Shown: positions 53,199 through 61,128 of the stretch, in pieces
Position numbering within the stretch: the stretch's first letter is position 1
Layout: the number at the start of each line of letters is the position of its first letter
Origin: Candidatus Nitrotoga fabula
GTDB lineage: Bacteria > Pseudomonadota > Gammaproteobacteria > Burkholderiales > Gallionellaceae
Direction of reading: 5' to 3'
DNA length: 64,000 bases
Assembly (NCBI RefSeq): GCF_905221025.1
Contig: NZ_CAJNBL010000021.1
Location: 1 to 64,000, forward strand
Position numbers and translations under genes: made by a program
Notes under the pieces: generated by a model
What the model was told of the DNA's origin: nothing
Seen by the model: only the letters and a program-made list of their open reading frames with translations
Database searches by the model: none

Positions 53199-54288
53199 AC
53201 GGCACATCTGGCAACGTTTCATAGCGTGTCTTGACCCGGTTCTGTTGGCTGCGATCGGACTGCTTCTGCTGACCAGTCTGGTAGTGTTGTATAGTGCTAG
53301 TGGCGGTAACTGGAACCGCGTGCTGTTGCAGGTGATAAACATACTGGTGGCTTGTTCCGCGATGTGGCTGGCGGCTAATATGCCTCTTCATTACCTGATG
53401 CGGGTTGCAGTGCCGGCTTACCTTATGGGCATGGCATTGCTGGTTGCCGTGGCTTTTTTCGGAGAGATTACGAATGGTGCCCGGCGCTGGTTAAATATTG
53501 GTGTGACGACCATACAGCCTTCTGAGCTGATGCGGATAGCGGTACCGTTAATGATGGCATGGTATTTTGAAAAGAACGAGGCCATGCTGACCTTGAAAAA
53601 TTATTTCATTGCAACGCTGCTGCTGCTGCTGCCGGTGCTATTGATTGCCCGCCAGCCCGATCTGGGTACATCCATTATGATCGCTGCCAGTGGATTTTAT
53701 GTATTATTCCTGGCCGGAATATCCTGGCGTGTCATGCTGACTTTTCTGGCTGTGGCCATGGCAAGTTTGCCGTTTGTATGGTCAACGTTGCACGATTATC
53801 AGCGTCACCGGATTCTGATGCTGCTGGATCCGGCGCAGGATGCGCTGGGCAGGGGTTACCATACTATTCAGTCGGTTATAGCAGTCGGATCGGGCGGGAT
53901 GGTCGGCAAGGGCTATCTGCATGGTACACAGACACACCTTGATTTTTTGCCGGAACGGACTACGGATTTTATATTCGCCGTGTATTCTGAAGAGTTTGGC
54001 CTGTTGGGAAATCTGGTGCTTTTATGCTTGTACCTTTTTGTCATTGCGCGAGGTTTTGTCATTACTGCGCATGCTTCGACCTATTTTACCCGTTTGATGG
54101 CCGGAAGCATTACACTTACTTTTTCGACATATGCTTTTGTCAATATGGGGATGGTAAGCGGTATCTTGCCGGTAGTAGGGGTGCCGTTACCGCTTATAAG
54201 TTATGGCGGCACATCTATGGTTATATTGCTGTTAGGTTTTGGTATTTTGATGAGCATACATGCCCACAAAAAACTGATACAAACCTGA
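53185..54288 (+). CDS. rodA: Peptidoglycan glycosyltransferase RodA
   Basis: SEDS-family polymerase working with PBP2 in lateral wall growth. About 367 residues with ten hydrophobic segments; the family signatures NGARRWLNIG, LQPSELMR-like IQPSELMRIA, RQPDLGTS and the C-terminal GVPLPLISYGGTSM are present. The open frame extends far upstream inside mrdA, but ATG 53185 has AAGGG at the right distance; ATG 53191 is the alternative. Confidence 0.96.
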   Translation: MKMNKRHIWQRFIACLDPVLLAAIGLLLLTSLVVLYSASGGNWNRVLLQVINILVACSAMWLAANMPLHYLMRVAVPAYLMGMALLVAVAFFGEITNGARRWLNIGVTTIQPSELMRIAVPLMMAWYFEKNEAMLTLKNYFIATLLLLLPVLLIARQPDLGTSIMIAASGFYVLFLAGISWRVMLTFLAVAMASLPFVWSTLHDYQRHRILMLLDPAQDALGRGYHTIQSVIAVGSGGMVGKGYLHGTQTHLDFLPERTTDFIFAVYSEEFGLLGNLVLLCLYLFVIARGFVITAHASTYFTRLMAGSITLTFSTYAFVNMGMVSGILPVVGVPLPLISYGGTSMVILLLGFGILMSIHAHKKLIQT

Positions 54289-54537
54289 TGTGTTGCTAGA
54301 ATTTCTCTTGGGCAGCGCGGAAACAAAGCTTAAGCCAGAAGAACTGGATATGTGGTTATGTTCAGGGAAAGGCTAGGCCGGATGGTCTGTGGAATGAATT
54401 CAGTGTCAAAAAGCAGTTTACAACGGTTCTGGGTTGAATTGGTGGGGCAGAAGTGCGCTATACATCGACTCTTCAAGATTCATCTTTGATTAATAATGGC
54501 ATTTTAATGATCCATGGTCTAACAGGGGGTCAGGTAA
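54289..54537. other. Gap between rodA and the first rlpA copy
   Basis: About 250 bases with no gene I can support. Its last 90 bases or so (from about 54445) are duplicated in front of the second rlpA gene and mark the left edge of the tandem duplication. Confidence 0.5.
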
Positions 54538-55030
54538 GTGATTCAACAAACTGGATTAATACTGTTTACTGTATTGGTTCTCACTGCATGCAGCAATATA
54601 CCCGCACAGAAGGAAGAAACACGCAGTTCCCCAGCTCCAGTGATAGAGTCGAATGGGGTTCAGCGCGCGGAACCCTTGCACCGTTTTGCGAACAGCCCGT
54701 ATTCTGTATTAGGAAAGACCTATATACCCCTAATATCTCCGGGCGGGTACAAAGAGCGCGGTATAGCTTCCTGGTATGGCAGTAAGTTTCATGGCAAGCG
54801 AACTGCAAGTGGAGAAATATACGATATGTATAGCATGTCTGCGGCTCATCCTGTTTTACCTATACCCAGTTATGCGCGTGTAACCAATCTTGCCAACAAA
54901 AAATCGGTAGTGGTTCGGATCAATGATCGTGGCCCGTTCGTGCATGATCGCATCATTGATCTTTCCTACACTGCCGCAGATAAGCTCGGGATTGTCAATA
55001 ATGGTGGTGCTGAAGTTGTGGTGGAAATGG
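54445..55030 (+). repeat. Tandem duplication unit A (leader plus rlpA copy 1)
   Basis: This stretch, from GGGGCAGAAGTGCGCTATAC to about GTGGAAATGG, aligns with 55034-55720. Both units carry the same leader words (TTCAAGATTCATC, GTCTAACAGGG) followed by the lipoprotein start and the double-psi barrel. Unit A is about 102 bp shorter because of an internal gap. Confidence 0.88.
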
Positions 55031-55095
55031 ATAGGACAAGAATGCGCTATACTTCACCTGTTCAAGATTCATCGCTGAATAAAAAAACATATTAA
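54538..55095 (+). CDS. rlpA: RlpA-like lipoprotein, SPOR-less paralogue
   Basis: A 185-residue lipoprotein: signal peptide with lipobox LTAC (Cys at about residue 18), a short linker and an intact double-psi beta-barrel domain (GIASWYGSKFHGKRTASGE, INDRGPFVHDRIIDLS) like that of RlpA, a lytic transglycosylase acting on denuded glycans. The acidic residue in TASGE and the Asp in INDRGP are kept. It lacks the C-terminal SPOR domain: after VVVEM the frame runs into duplicated leader sequence and stops. The start is GTG, versus ATG in copy 2. It arose by tandem duplication and could be functional or decaying. Confidence 0.82.
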   Translation: MIQQTGLILFTVLVLTACSNIPAQKEETRSSPAPVIESNGVQRAEPLHRFANSPYSVLGKTYIPLISPGGYKERGIASWYGSKFHGKRTASGEIYDMYSMSAAHPVLPIPSYARVTNLANKKSVVVRINDRGPFVHDRIIDLSYTAADKLGIVNNGGAEVVVEMDRTRMRYTSPVQDSSLNKKTY

Positions 55096-55720
55096 CGATC
55101 AAGAGTCTAACAGGGAGCCAGGAAAATGAAAATACAAACTGGATGGATACTGTTTGCTGCATTGGTTCTCACTGCATGCAGCAGCACACCTACGCGGAAG
55201 GAAGAAACACGCAGTTCCCCAGCCCCGGTAATAGAATCGAATGCGGTTCCAACCATTTCCGGAACTCAACCCAAGCGTGGCGGATATCTGGAAGGAGATA
55301 GTCCTGGTAAGGACATACCAGCCAATCTGGACTCCATTCCCGACGCGGTTCCGCGCGTGGAACCCTTGCACCGTTTTGCGAACAGCCCCTATTCTGCGTT
55401 AGGAAAGACCTATACCCCGCTAACTTCTCCGGGCGGGTATAAAGAGCGCGGTATCGCTTCCTGGTATGGCAAGAAGTTTCATGGCAAGCGTACTGCAAGT
55501 GGAGAAATATACGATATGTATAGCATGTCTGCGGCTCACCCTGTTTTACCAGTACCCAGCTATGCGCGTGTAACCAATCTTGCCAATAAAAAATCGGTGG
55601 TGGTTCGGATCAATGATCGTGGCCCGTTCATGCATGATCGTATTATTGATCTTTCCTATGCTGCCGCACATAAACTTGGAATTGTTAATAATGGTAGTGC
55701 CGAAGTTGTGGTGGAAGTGG
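55034..55720 (+). repeat. Tandem duplication unit B (leader plus 5' part of rlpA copy 2)
   Basis: Partner of 54445-55030. Within it, GCGGTTCC occurs at 55243-55250 and 55345-55352, exactly 102 bp apart; the interval between them is missing in unit A, as expected for loss by short-repeat recombination or slippage. Confidence 0.88.
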
Positions 55721-56151
55721 AAGGTCTTGTTGCAGAAAATAAGGCTCTTCCTCCGGAGGATACCGAATCTGTAGTGATTACCCCCTTAAAGTCAACCATG
55801 GATTCGGTTGTGGTGGCTCCGATCAAGCCCCCGCCTGCATTTTCTGCTCCGGTTGCTGCGGCAAAGAAAACCAGTCCGGCACTGGTTCCATCTGCCCTGG
55901 GCGGGGAGCTGGCCAGTGGAAATGTCTATCTGCAATTGGGTGCATTCCGGTCGCAGCAGAGTGCGGAAAGCTTTCTTTCACGCATGAATATTGAATTTGA
56001 GGGGAGTGGAAAGCGTGTTGAGCTGTACCAGAAGGACGATGACATGATCCGCATTCATGTTGGTCCTTACCTGTCGCAGGAAGAGGCACGTGCAACTGCA
56101 GAGAGGCTGGAGCCACGCTTGGGCTTCAGGCCCCTGGTAAAATTCCACTAA
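55126..56151 (+). CDS. rlpA: Septal-ring lytic transglycosylase RlpA, full length
   Basis: A 341-residue outer-membrane lipoprotein: lipobox LTAC near residue 18, a linker, the double-psi barrel catalytic domain around residues 110-200 (GIASWYGKKFHGKRTASGE, INDRGPFMHDRIIDLS), a proline/alanine-rich linker and a C-terminal SPOR domain around 265-338 (YLQLGAFRSQQSAESFLSRM, IRIHVGPYLSQEEARATAERL). This is the ancestral arrangement. ATG has an AGGA site. It follows the mre-mrdA-rodA cluster, its normal neighbourhood. Confidence 0.93.
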   Translation: MKIQTGWILFAALVLTACSSTPTRKEETRSSPAPVIESNAVPTISGTQPKRGGYLEGDSPGKDIPANLDSIPDAVPRVEPLHRFANSPYSALGKTYTPLTSPGGYKERGIASWYGKKFHGKRTASGEIYDMYSMSAAHPVLPVPSYARVTNLANKKSVVVRINDRGPFMHDRIIDLSYAAAHKLGIVNNGSAEVVVEVEGLVAENKALPPEDTESVVITPLKSTMDSVVVAPIKPPPAFSAPVAAAKKTSPALVPSALGGELASGNVYLQLGAFRSQQSAESFLSRMNIEFEGSGKRVELYQKDDDMIRIHVGPYLSQEEARATAERLEPRLGFRPLVKFH

Positions 56152-56301
56152 TGGAAACAGCATGGAACTGCAGGATTTTTAGGAAATTGACCGGGTGTAA
56201 TTCATGGGAGAACGCATGATGAATTCTTTGGATAGAATGGGATGTGTGCCTGCTTGTATGGTCAGGCCGGCTCCGGATCCTGACTGGACTTGCGAATCGA
56301 G

Positions 56302-57111
56302 ATGACCGTGCAATCCACAATTTCCGTAGGGAATATCAGCCCTTCCCTGTCACTTGATTTTAATGGCAGTAAGGTTTCTGCACGACGCCTTGAACTGCTC
56401 GTTGCAATAAGTCGCGAAAATTCAATTAACGGCGCTGCCAAATCCCTTGGAATGACCTACAAAGGAGCATGGGAAGCGGTGGAAGCGATGAACAACCTTG
56501 CCGGTGTACCTTTAGTAACCGCTCATCAGGGAGGTCGCGGCGGGGGCGGCGCAGAGCTAACCGCAGCGGGCCTGCGGCTGGTGGAAGAAATGGGGCGCAT
56601 TGCGGCATTGCAAGCCCAGTTTTTTTCGGTGCTCGAAAAAGATACAGGCCTGGGGAATAGTTTTGAACTGCTAAAGCGGATCGGGGTAAACACAAGCGCA
56701 CGCAATGCTTTCAGGGGAGTTGTAGAAAATGTGCAAAGAGGGGCGGTGAATGCGGAGGTCACGCTCAGACTGGCCAGTGGCGAAATCCTGCATGCCATGG
56801 TTACCCTTGAAAGCGTCCGTTCCCTGGATTTGCTGCCGGGCAAGGCAGTCTTTGCATTAATCGATGCGTCCTGGGTAATTCTGACGACTGCGGATGAAAA
56901 TGCCAGGGTTTCTGCGCGCAACCGACTTTGCGGGACAGTCAGTCGCATTGAGTGCGGTTCAGTGAATACCGAGGTGCTGCTGGATCTGGGCAATGGCGTG
57001 ACTCTTGCTGCAATTATTACCGATGAGTCACGGAAAATGCTAGGGCTGGTGGTCGGTAGTCGCGCTTGCGTCTTGATCAAGTCGTCCCACATCATTCTCG
57101 GGGTGGATTAA
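56302..57111 (+). CDS. modE: Molybdate-responsive regulator ModE
   Basis: Transcription factor that, with bound molybdate, represses uptake genes. 269 residues: N-terminal winged helix-turn-helix around 20-110 (SARRLELLVAISRENSINGAAKSLGMTYKGAWEAVEAMNN spans it), then two tandem Mop/TOBE domains around 135-200 and 206-268 (SARNAFRGVVENVQRGAVNAEV and SARNRLCGTVSRIECGSVNTEV begin them). ATG 56302 is chosen over an upstream TTG. A strong terminator follows. Two ModE-box-like palindromes lie downstream, in front of the mop gene and the porin gene. Confidence 0.95.
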   Translation: MTVQSTISVGNISPSLSLDFNGSKVSARRLELLVAISRENSINGAAKSLGMTYKGAWEAVEAMNNLAGVPLVTAHQGGRGGGGAELTAAGLRLVEEMGRIAALQAQFFSVLEKDTGLGNSFELLKRIGVNTSARNAFRGVVENVQRGAVNAEVTLRLASGEILHAMVTLESVRSLDLLPGKAVFALIDASWVILTTADENARVSARNRLCGTVSRIECGSVNTEVLLDLGNGVTLAAIITDESRKMLGLVVGSRACVLIKSSHIILGVD

Positions 57112-57121
57112 TCCTGGAATT

Positions 57122-57155
57122 CGGCAGATTTTTCGTCTGCCGGTGTAAATTTTTG
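57122..57155 (+). terminator. Rho-independent terminator after modE
   Basis: CGGCAGA (57122-57128) and TCTGCCG (57136-57142) form a perfect 7-bp stem with a 7-base loop, followed after a short spacer by TTTTT (57151-57155). Confidence 0.75.
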
Positions 57156-57295
57156 AATATTTTGCAGTGCAGTGCAATTCGGGTTGAAATTGATTCAGGT
57201 TGAGTAGTCCGCAGCCTGGAGTAATAGTTGATAGCAGCCAGGAAGATTTTACTATCAGTTTGTTATTTCCGGATGGGTGTGAATTGCTTGCTTTT

Positions 57296-57319
57296 CGTTA
57301 TATAGTTGTATATATTACG
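57296..57319. promoter_or_regulatory. ModE-box-like operator upstream of mop
   Basis: Left half CGTTATATA (57296-57304) and right half TATATTACG (57311-57319) form an inverted repeat with one mismatch, close to the known ModE half-site CGTTATAT. It lies about 128 bases before the mop start, consistent with an operator over a promoter. Confidence 0.7.
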
Positions 57320-57446
57320 TATGCAGATGCAGATTGGAAAAAATCAGTATCAGCGGGGTGCATGCGGGTTGGAGCCCGGATGTAAATGCATGGGATCGCC
57401 AGATAAAAGAATGGCAAACTCAAATTCGGTTTAAGGGAGATGAGAA

Positions 57447-57875
57447 ATGAGAACCAGTGCTAGAAATATGCTGAAAGGCAGTGTGGAATCCATAGCGATT
57501 GGTGCAGTAAATTCAGAAGTGACATTGAGACTGGGTAATGGCGTGCTGATATATTCAATCATTACCAATGAAAGCGTCACGTCATTGGGCCTTGCGCCAG
57601 GCAGGGAGGCAACTGCGCTGATCAAGTCTTCATGGGTGATACTGACTGCTGCAGATGAAAAAATTGTGACCTCGGCGCGCAACCGGTTGTGCGGGGTGGT
57701 TACAAAAATAGACAGGGGGGCGGTAAATGCCGAAGTGGTGATGGATTTGGGCTACGATACCAGCTTTACCGCAATCATCACCAATGAATCGCTAGCTATG
57801 CTCAAACTGGTTGTGGGTAGTCCGGCATGCGCTCTGGTCAAGGCATCGCATGTGATTCTTGCTATAGAAAAATAA
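57447..57875 (+). CDS. mop: Molbindin (two Mop domains)
   Basis: A 142-residue cytoplasmic protein made of two tandem Mop/TOBE domains (about 1-68 and 73-141), each beginning with an SARN block (SARNMLKGSVESI and SARNRLCGVVTKI) and carrying the KSSWVILT / KASHVILA end. Such molbindins oligomerise and store or buffer molybdate. The two domains closely resemble the C-terminal half of the upstream ModE, suggesting origin by duplication of that part. Preceded by a ModE box and followed by a terminator, so it is a separate, probably molybdate-regulated unit. Confidence 0.93.
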   Translation: MRTSARNMLKGSVESIAIGAVNSEVTLRLGNGVLIYSIITNESVTSLGLAPGREATALIKSSWVILTAADEKIVTSARNRLCGVVTKIDRGAVNAEVVMDLGYDTSFTAIITNESLAMLKLVVGSPACALVKASHVILAIEK

Positions 57876-57894
57876 CAGAAAACAGTGGGATCGG

Positions 57895-57918
57895 AACCGC
57901 AATTTATGCGGTTTTATT
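57895..57918 (+). terminator. Rho-independent terminator after mop
   Basis: AACCGCA (57895-57901) and TGCGGTT (57907-57913) form a perfect 7-bp stem with a 5-base loop, followed by TTATT. It separates mop from the porin gene. Confidence 0.65.
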
Positions 57919-57926
57919 CCGTCTTT

Positions 57927-57950
57927 CGTTATGTAGTTTAGTATATTTAG
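57927..57950. promoter_or_regulatory. ModE-box-like operator upstream of the porin gene
   Basis: CGTTATGTA (57927-57935), then six bases and TATATTTAG, resembles the site at 57296-57319 and the ModE half-site, though the right half is less perfect. It lies 18-40 bases before the porin start codon and just after the mop terminator, where the promoter of the porin-modABC unit must be. Confidence 0.6.
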
Positions 57951-57967
57951 ATTGAGATAATTTTGTT

Positions 57968-59608
57968 ATGATTAAAATTTTTCCAGTCCCAACATGTCGG
58001 ACCATGAATCGGACGGTCTGTAACCCGGTGGCGACAAATTTGTCAGCAAGCCTGTTACCTGCCATCCGGAAATCTGGATTAGAAATTCATGCCGGGATTC
58101 TGGCCGGCTGTCTGCTTATTGCCCCTGCATTTGCGGCTGAGCAGGAAAACATCCAGCAAAAACCGCACGTTGAAGAGTCTGGCCAGAAAGTGCAGGAAAA
58201 AAAAGCCAAACCGCCGGCCAAGCCAACGTATTATGTGCAGTACCGCAGTTCCGGATTGACGCTTCAATCGGATCCTCCGCGTTATGTCAAGCAGGCCAAC
58301 CAGACCTGGCTTAAAGACCAGGGGTGGCAGGATGTGGACTGGCTGGATCTGGGGGTGGAAATCCGGGCGCGCTATGAATATATCAATAACGATTTTCGCA
58401 AAAAAACCGAAACCATAGATGAGCCGTTTCAATTGCGCTCCCGCCTGTATGCGGCCATAAAGAACAAGTTTGATCCGTTGCGCGCCACCTTTGAGTTCCA
58501 GGACTCCCGGAGATATAACAGTCAGTATCCGGATACCAACCTGGAAGTCAACAAGACAGAATTTATCCAGGGGTATGGGGAGCTGTATTTCAAGGACGCG
58601 CTGGGCAAGGACGATCTGGGTACCAATCGTCCGCTCAGTTTGCGGTACGGGCGCCATGCATTCGAGCTGACGGATAAGCGCCTGATTGCAAGAAATGAAT
58701 TCCGTAACACCACGAATAATTTCCAAGGAATACGAGCGCTTCTGGGTTCGAAGAATAGTGACTGGCAGGCAGATTTTTTTGCCTTCAACCCCATTGTTCG
58801 TTTTATGGACCAGACGGACAAGGCCAATGATGCGCAGTGGTTTTACGGTGCCAAGTTTGATTTGCGCAAATGGTCCAAAATAGTGACGTTTCAGCCCTAT
58901 TATTACCTGCTTCAGCAAAACGGCAGCAAGATGAAATATGCTTCCAGCGGAGCTTTTGCCACTGCAGCGGATAAAAAAGACCGTGAAATCCATACGGCCG
59001 GTTTGCGTGCCTATGGGATCGTAGCCGATACCGGACTGGATTGGGATTTGAACTATCTTAAGCAATGGGGCGAGGATGGCGGGCTGAATCAGGACAGCTA
59101 CGGGTATAACATGGAAGCAGGCTATACCTTCGGCAACCATGCGTGGAAACCCCGTTTCATGGCCAATATGGGCTATGCCAGCGGCGATGCGAATCTGACG
59201 GATCAAACCAGTCAGCGTTTTGAGGGCCTGTTCGGATTTGCCAGACCCTGGTCTCACAGTAACTATATTAAGATGGAGAACATACGTGCGGTTAAACTGC
59301 GCGGAGAGTTCAGCCCCACAGCCAACCTGAAAATCGATTTTGGTTACAGCTGGTATGACCTGGCCAGCGCCACGGACAGATGGGCAGCATCCGGCTATCG
59401 TGATACTTCAGGCAAAAGCGGCAAGGAAATAGGCCAGGAATTTGATATTCTCGCGCGATTTCCGGTTACCAAATATTTATCGATGGTGGCGGGATATTCC
59501 TACTTCATGGCCGGAGATTTTGCTGAGGCGCAATCCCAGAAGCAACAGCCCGGGCGGGATAACGACACCCACTATGTCTGGATAGACGCGATGGTAGTCG
59601 CATTTTAA
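57968..59608 (+). CDS. Outer-membrane channel, alginate-export family
   Basis: A 546-residue predicted outer-membrane beta-barrel. A long N-terminal region ends in a signal-peptide-like core with cleavage near APAFAAE (about residue 57); internal ATG 58004 is an alternative start. A Lys/Pro-rich linker follows, then the barrel with alternating strands (WLDLGVEIRARYEY, RSRLYAAIKNK, EFQDSRRY, LRYGRHAFELTDKRLIARNEF) and a terminal Phe. The family match I recognise is the alginate_export barrel, a group with diverse substrates. It is directly followed by modA and preceded by a ModE-like box, so a role in molybdate passage is inferred, not shown. Confidence 0.85.
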   Translation: MIKIFPVPTCRTMNRTVCNPVATNLSASLLPAIRKSGLEIHAGILAGCLLIAPAFAAEQENIQQKPHVEESGQKVQEKKAKPPAKPTYYVQYRSSGLTLQSDPPRYVKQANQTWLKDQGWQDVDWLDLGVEIRARYEYINNDFRKKTETIDEPFQLRSRLYAAIKNKFDPLRATFEFQDSRRYNSQYPDTNLEVNKTEFIQGYGELYFKDALGKDDLGTNRPLSLRYGRHAFELTDKRLIARNEFRNTTNNFQGIRALLGSKNSDWQADFFAFNPIVRFMDQTDKANDAQWFYGAKFDLRKWSKIVTFQPYYYLLQQNGSKMKYASSGAFATAADKKDREIHTAGLRAYGIVADTGLDWDLNYLKQWGEDGGLNQDSYGYNMEAGYTFGNHAWKPRFMANMGYASGDANLTDQTSQRFEGLFGFARPWSHSNYIKMENIRAVKLRGEFSPTANLKIDFGYSWYDLASATDRWAASGYRDTSGKSGKEIGQEFDILARFPVTKYLSMVAGYSYFMAGDFAEAQSQKQQPGRDNDTHYVWIDAMVVAF

Positions 59609-59632
59609 AATGACTTTGTAAAGGAAATTATC

Positions 59633-60409
59633 ATGTTTAAAACAATCACCTTACGTGTTATCGCGCTTGCAGCAGTAATTCTGCTGATCGGTCCTGGCAT
59701 TGCAACGGCCGAGACGATTACCGTCGCCACTGCCGCCAGCATGAAAAATGCAATGACCGATATTGTTCATAAATTTAATGCTGAAAATCAGCAAGACCAG
59801 GTAAAAGCCATTTATGGTTCCTCCGGGAAATTCACTGCACAAATTCAGAATGGTGCGCCTTTCGATATGCTGTTTTCGGCGGACACTAATTTTCCGCAGG
59901 CGCTGAAGAAAGAAGGTTTGACGAGTTCGGATCCGGTAGTTTATGCGATTGGCCGATTGGTCATCTGGTCGTCCACAACCGATGCCAGCAAATTGACTTT
60001 GCAAAAACTGGATGATTCGAATATCCGCAAGGTGGCCATTGCCAACCCGGATGTCGCTCCTTACGGCATGCGAGCCAGGGAAGCCATGAAGGCTGTCGGG
60101 GTATGGGAAAAATTGCAGAGTAAACTTGTGCTTGGCGAGAATATCGAGCACGCGGCGCAGATGGCAAGTTCCGCTGCCGCCGATGCCGCTATAATCGGCT
60201 TGTCGCAAGCACGTATTCCTGCAATGGCAAAACTGGGGTCATACAGCATGATTGATGAGCGCCTGCATGCGTCGTTGGCGCAAGCCTTTGTGATTACCCA
60301 ACGTGCAAGGAATAATGCGCTCGCGCGGAAATTTGCTGCTTATGTTCAGACGCCAGAATCGCAGAAGATACTGGAAAGTTATGGTTTTGTGCTACCAGGG
60401 AAACGCTAG
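59633..60409 (+). CDS. modA: Molybdate-binding periplasmic protein ModA
   Basis: Periplasmic substrate-binding protein of the molybdate ABC importer. 258 residues with a signal peptide ending at GIATAET (about residue 25), followed by VATAASMKNAM and YGSSGKFTAQIQNGAPFDMLFSAD, which carry the oxyanion-coordinating Ser residues, and NPDVAPYGMRAREAM. It starts 24 bases after the porin stop, so they are likely cotranscribed. Confidence 0.96.
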   Translation: MFKTITLRVIALAAVILLIGPGIATAETITVATAASMKNAMTDIVHKFNAENQQDQVKAIYGSSGKFTAQIQNGAPFDMLFSADTNFPQALKKEGLTSSDPVVYAIGRLVIWSSTTDASKLTLQKLDDSNIRKVAIANPDVAPYGMRAREAMKAVGVWEKLQSKLVLGENIEHAAQMASSAAADAAIIGLSQARIPAMAKLGSYSMIDERLHASLAQAFVITQRARNNALARKFAAYVQTPESQKILESYGFVLPGKR

Positions 60410-60423
60410 GGCGGGAAATAATA

Positions 60424-61128
60424 TTGGAATCTATCGGGCAGAATTTCGGTTTGACAGCAGAAGACTGGACAGCGCTTGCACTTACTTTTCGCCTTTGCCT
60501 GTACACGACGATCATTCTGATGATCTTTGCTACCCCTTTGGCCTGGTGGCTGGCTAACGGACGTTCGCTAAGCCGCACGGCCGTGCAGGCGGTGGTGGCA
60601 CTGCCTCTGGTGTTGCCACCGACGGTACTCGGGTTCTATTTGCTGATCGCACTGGGGCCGCGCGGGATAATAGGCGGAACCATGGAAACCCTGGGACTCC
60701 AACATTTCGCCTTCACTTTCGAGGGGATTCTGATTGGCTCGGTGATTTATTCCATGCCGTTTGCCGTACAACCACTGGAGCATGCTTTTTCCAACCTGGG
60801 GAAGCGTCCGGTCGAAGTCGCCGCTTCGCTCGGGGCTGGCGCGATGGATCGACTTTTCAGCGTGATTATTCCGATGGCGAGGCGAGGCTTCGTGGTTGCC
60901 ATAACGCTGACATTTGCCCATACCATGGGTGAATTTGGGGTGGTTCTGATGGTGGGCGGCAATATTCCCGGAGTTACCCATGTGCTTTCGACCACGATTT
61001 ATGGTTATACCGAAAGCATGCAATACGCTGCTGCGGGCAGACTGAGCCTTTTGCTGCTGATTGGTGCTTTTGTTGTGCTGTTCCTGGTTTACTGGCTCAA
61101 CCGAAGTTTTGAGATGGCCAGGCCATGA
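60424..61128 (+). CDS. modB: Molybdate ABC transporter permease ModB
   Basis: Inner-membrane permease, 234 residues, about five or six helices. The EAA loop is clear (EVAASLGAGAMDRLFSVIIPMARRG), as are LPLVLPPTVLGFYLL and HTMGEFGVVLMVGGNIPG. No ATG is available before the first helix; the TTG at 60424 with GGGCGGGA upstream is the likely start. It overlaps modC by four bases. Confidence 0.94.
   Translation: MESIGQNFGLTAEDWTALALTFRLCLYTTIILMIFATPLAWWLANGRSLSRTAVQAVVALPLVLPPTVLGFYLLIALGPRGIIGGTMETLGLQHFAFTFEGILIGSVIYSMPFAVQPLEHAFSNLGKRPVEVAASLGAGAMDRLFSVIIPMARRGFVVAITLTFAHTMGEFGVVLMVGGNIPGVTHVLSTTIYGYTESMQYAAAGRLSLLLLIGAFVVLFLVYWLNRSFEMARP

Larger units (their letters stand above)
57112..57446. 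other. Intergenic region between modE and mop
   Basis: About 335 bases holding the modE terminator (57122-57155), a ModE-box-like palindrome (57296-57319), and a possible nested leader hairpin (TGCAT 57359-57363 with ATGCA 57386-57390 around CGGG/CCCG). No further gene is seen; a short open frame at 57200-57385 has no coding character. Confidence 0.55.

Noticed and set aside
54453-54785. 110-codon plus-strand frame overlapping the first rlpA copy
   Set aside because: It is in a different frame from the recognisable lipoprotein and barrel; its first residues only look familiar because the leader is duplicated and read at the end of copy 1.
58079-59257. 392-codon minus-strand frame opposite the porin gene
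   Set aside because: Long antisense shadow of a real coding sequence; the plus-strand frame has signal peptide and barrel features, the shadow has none.
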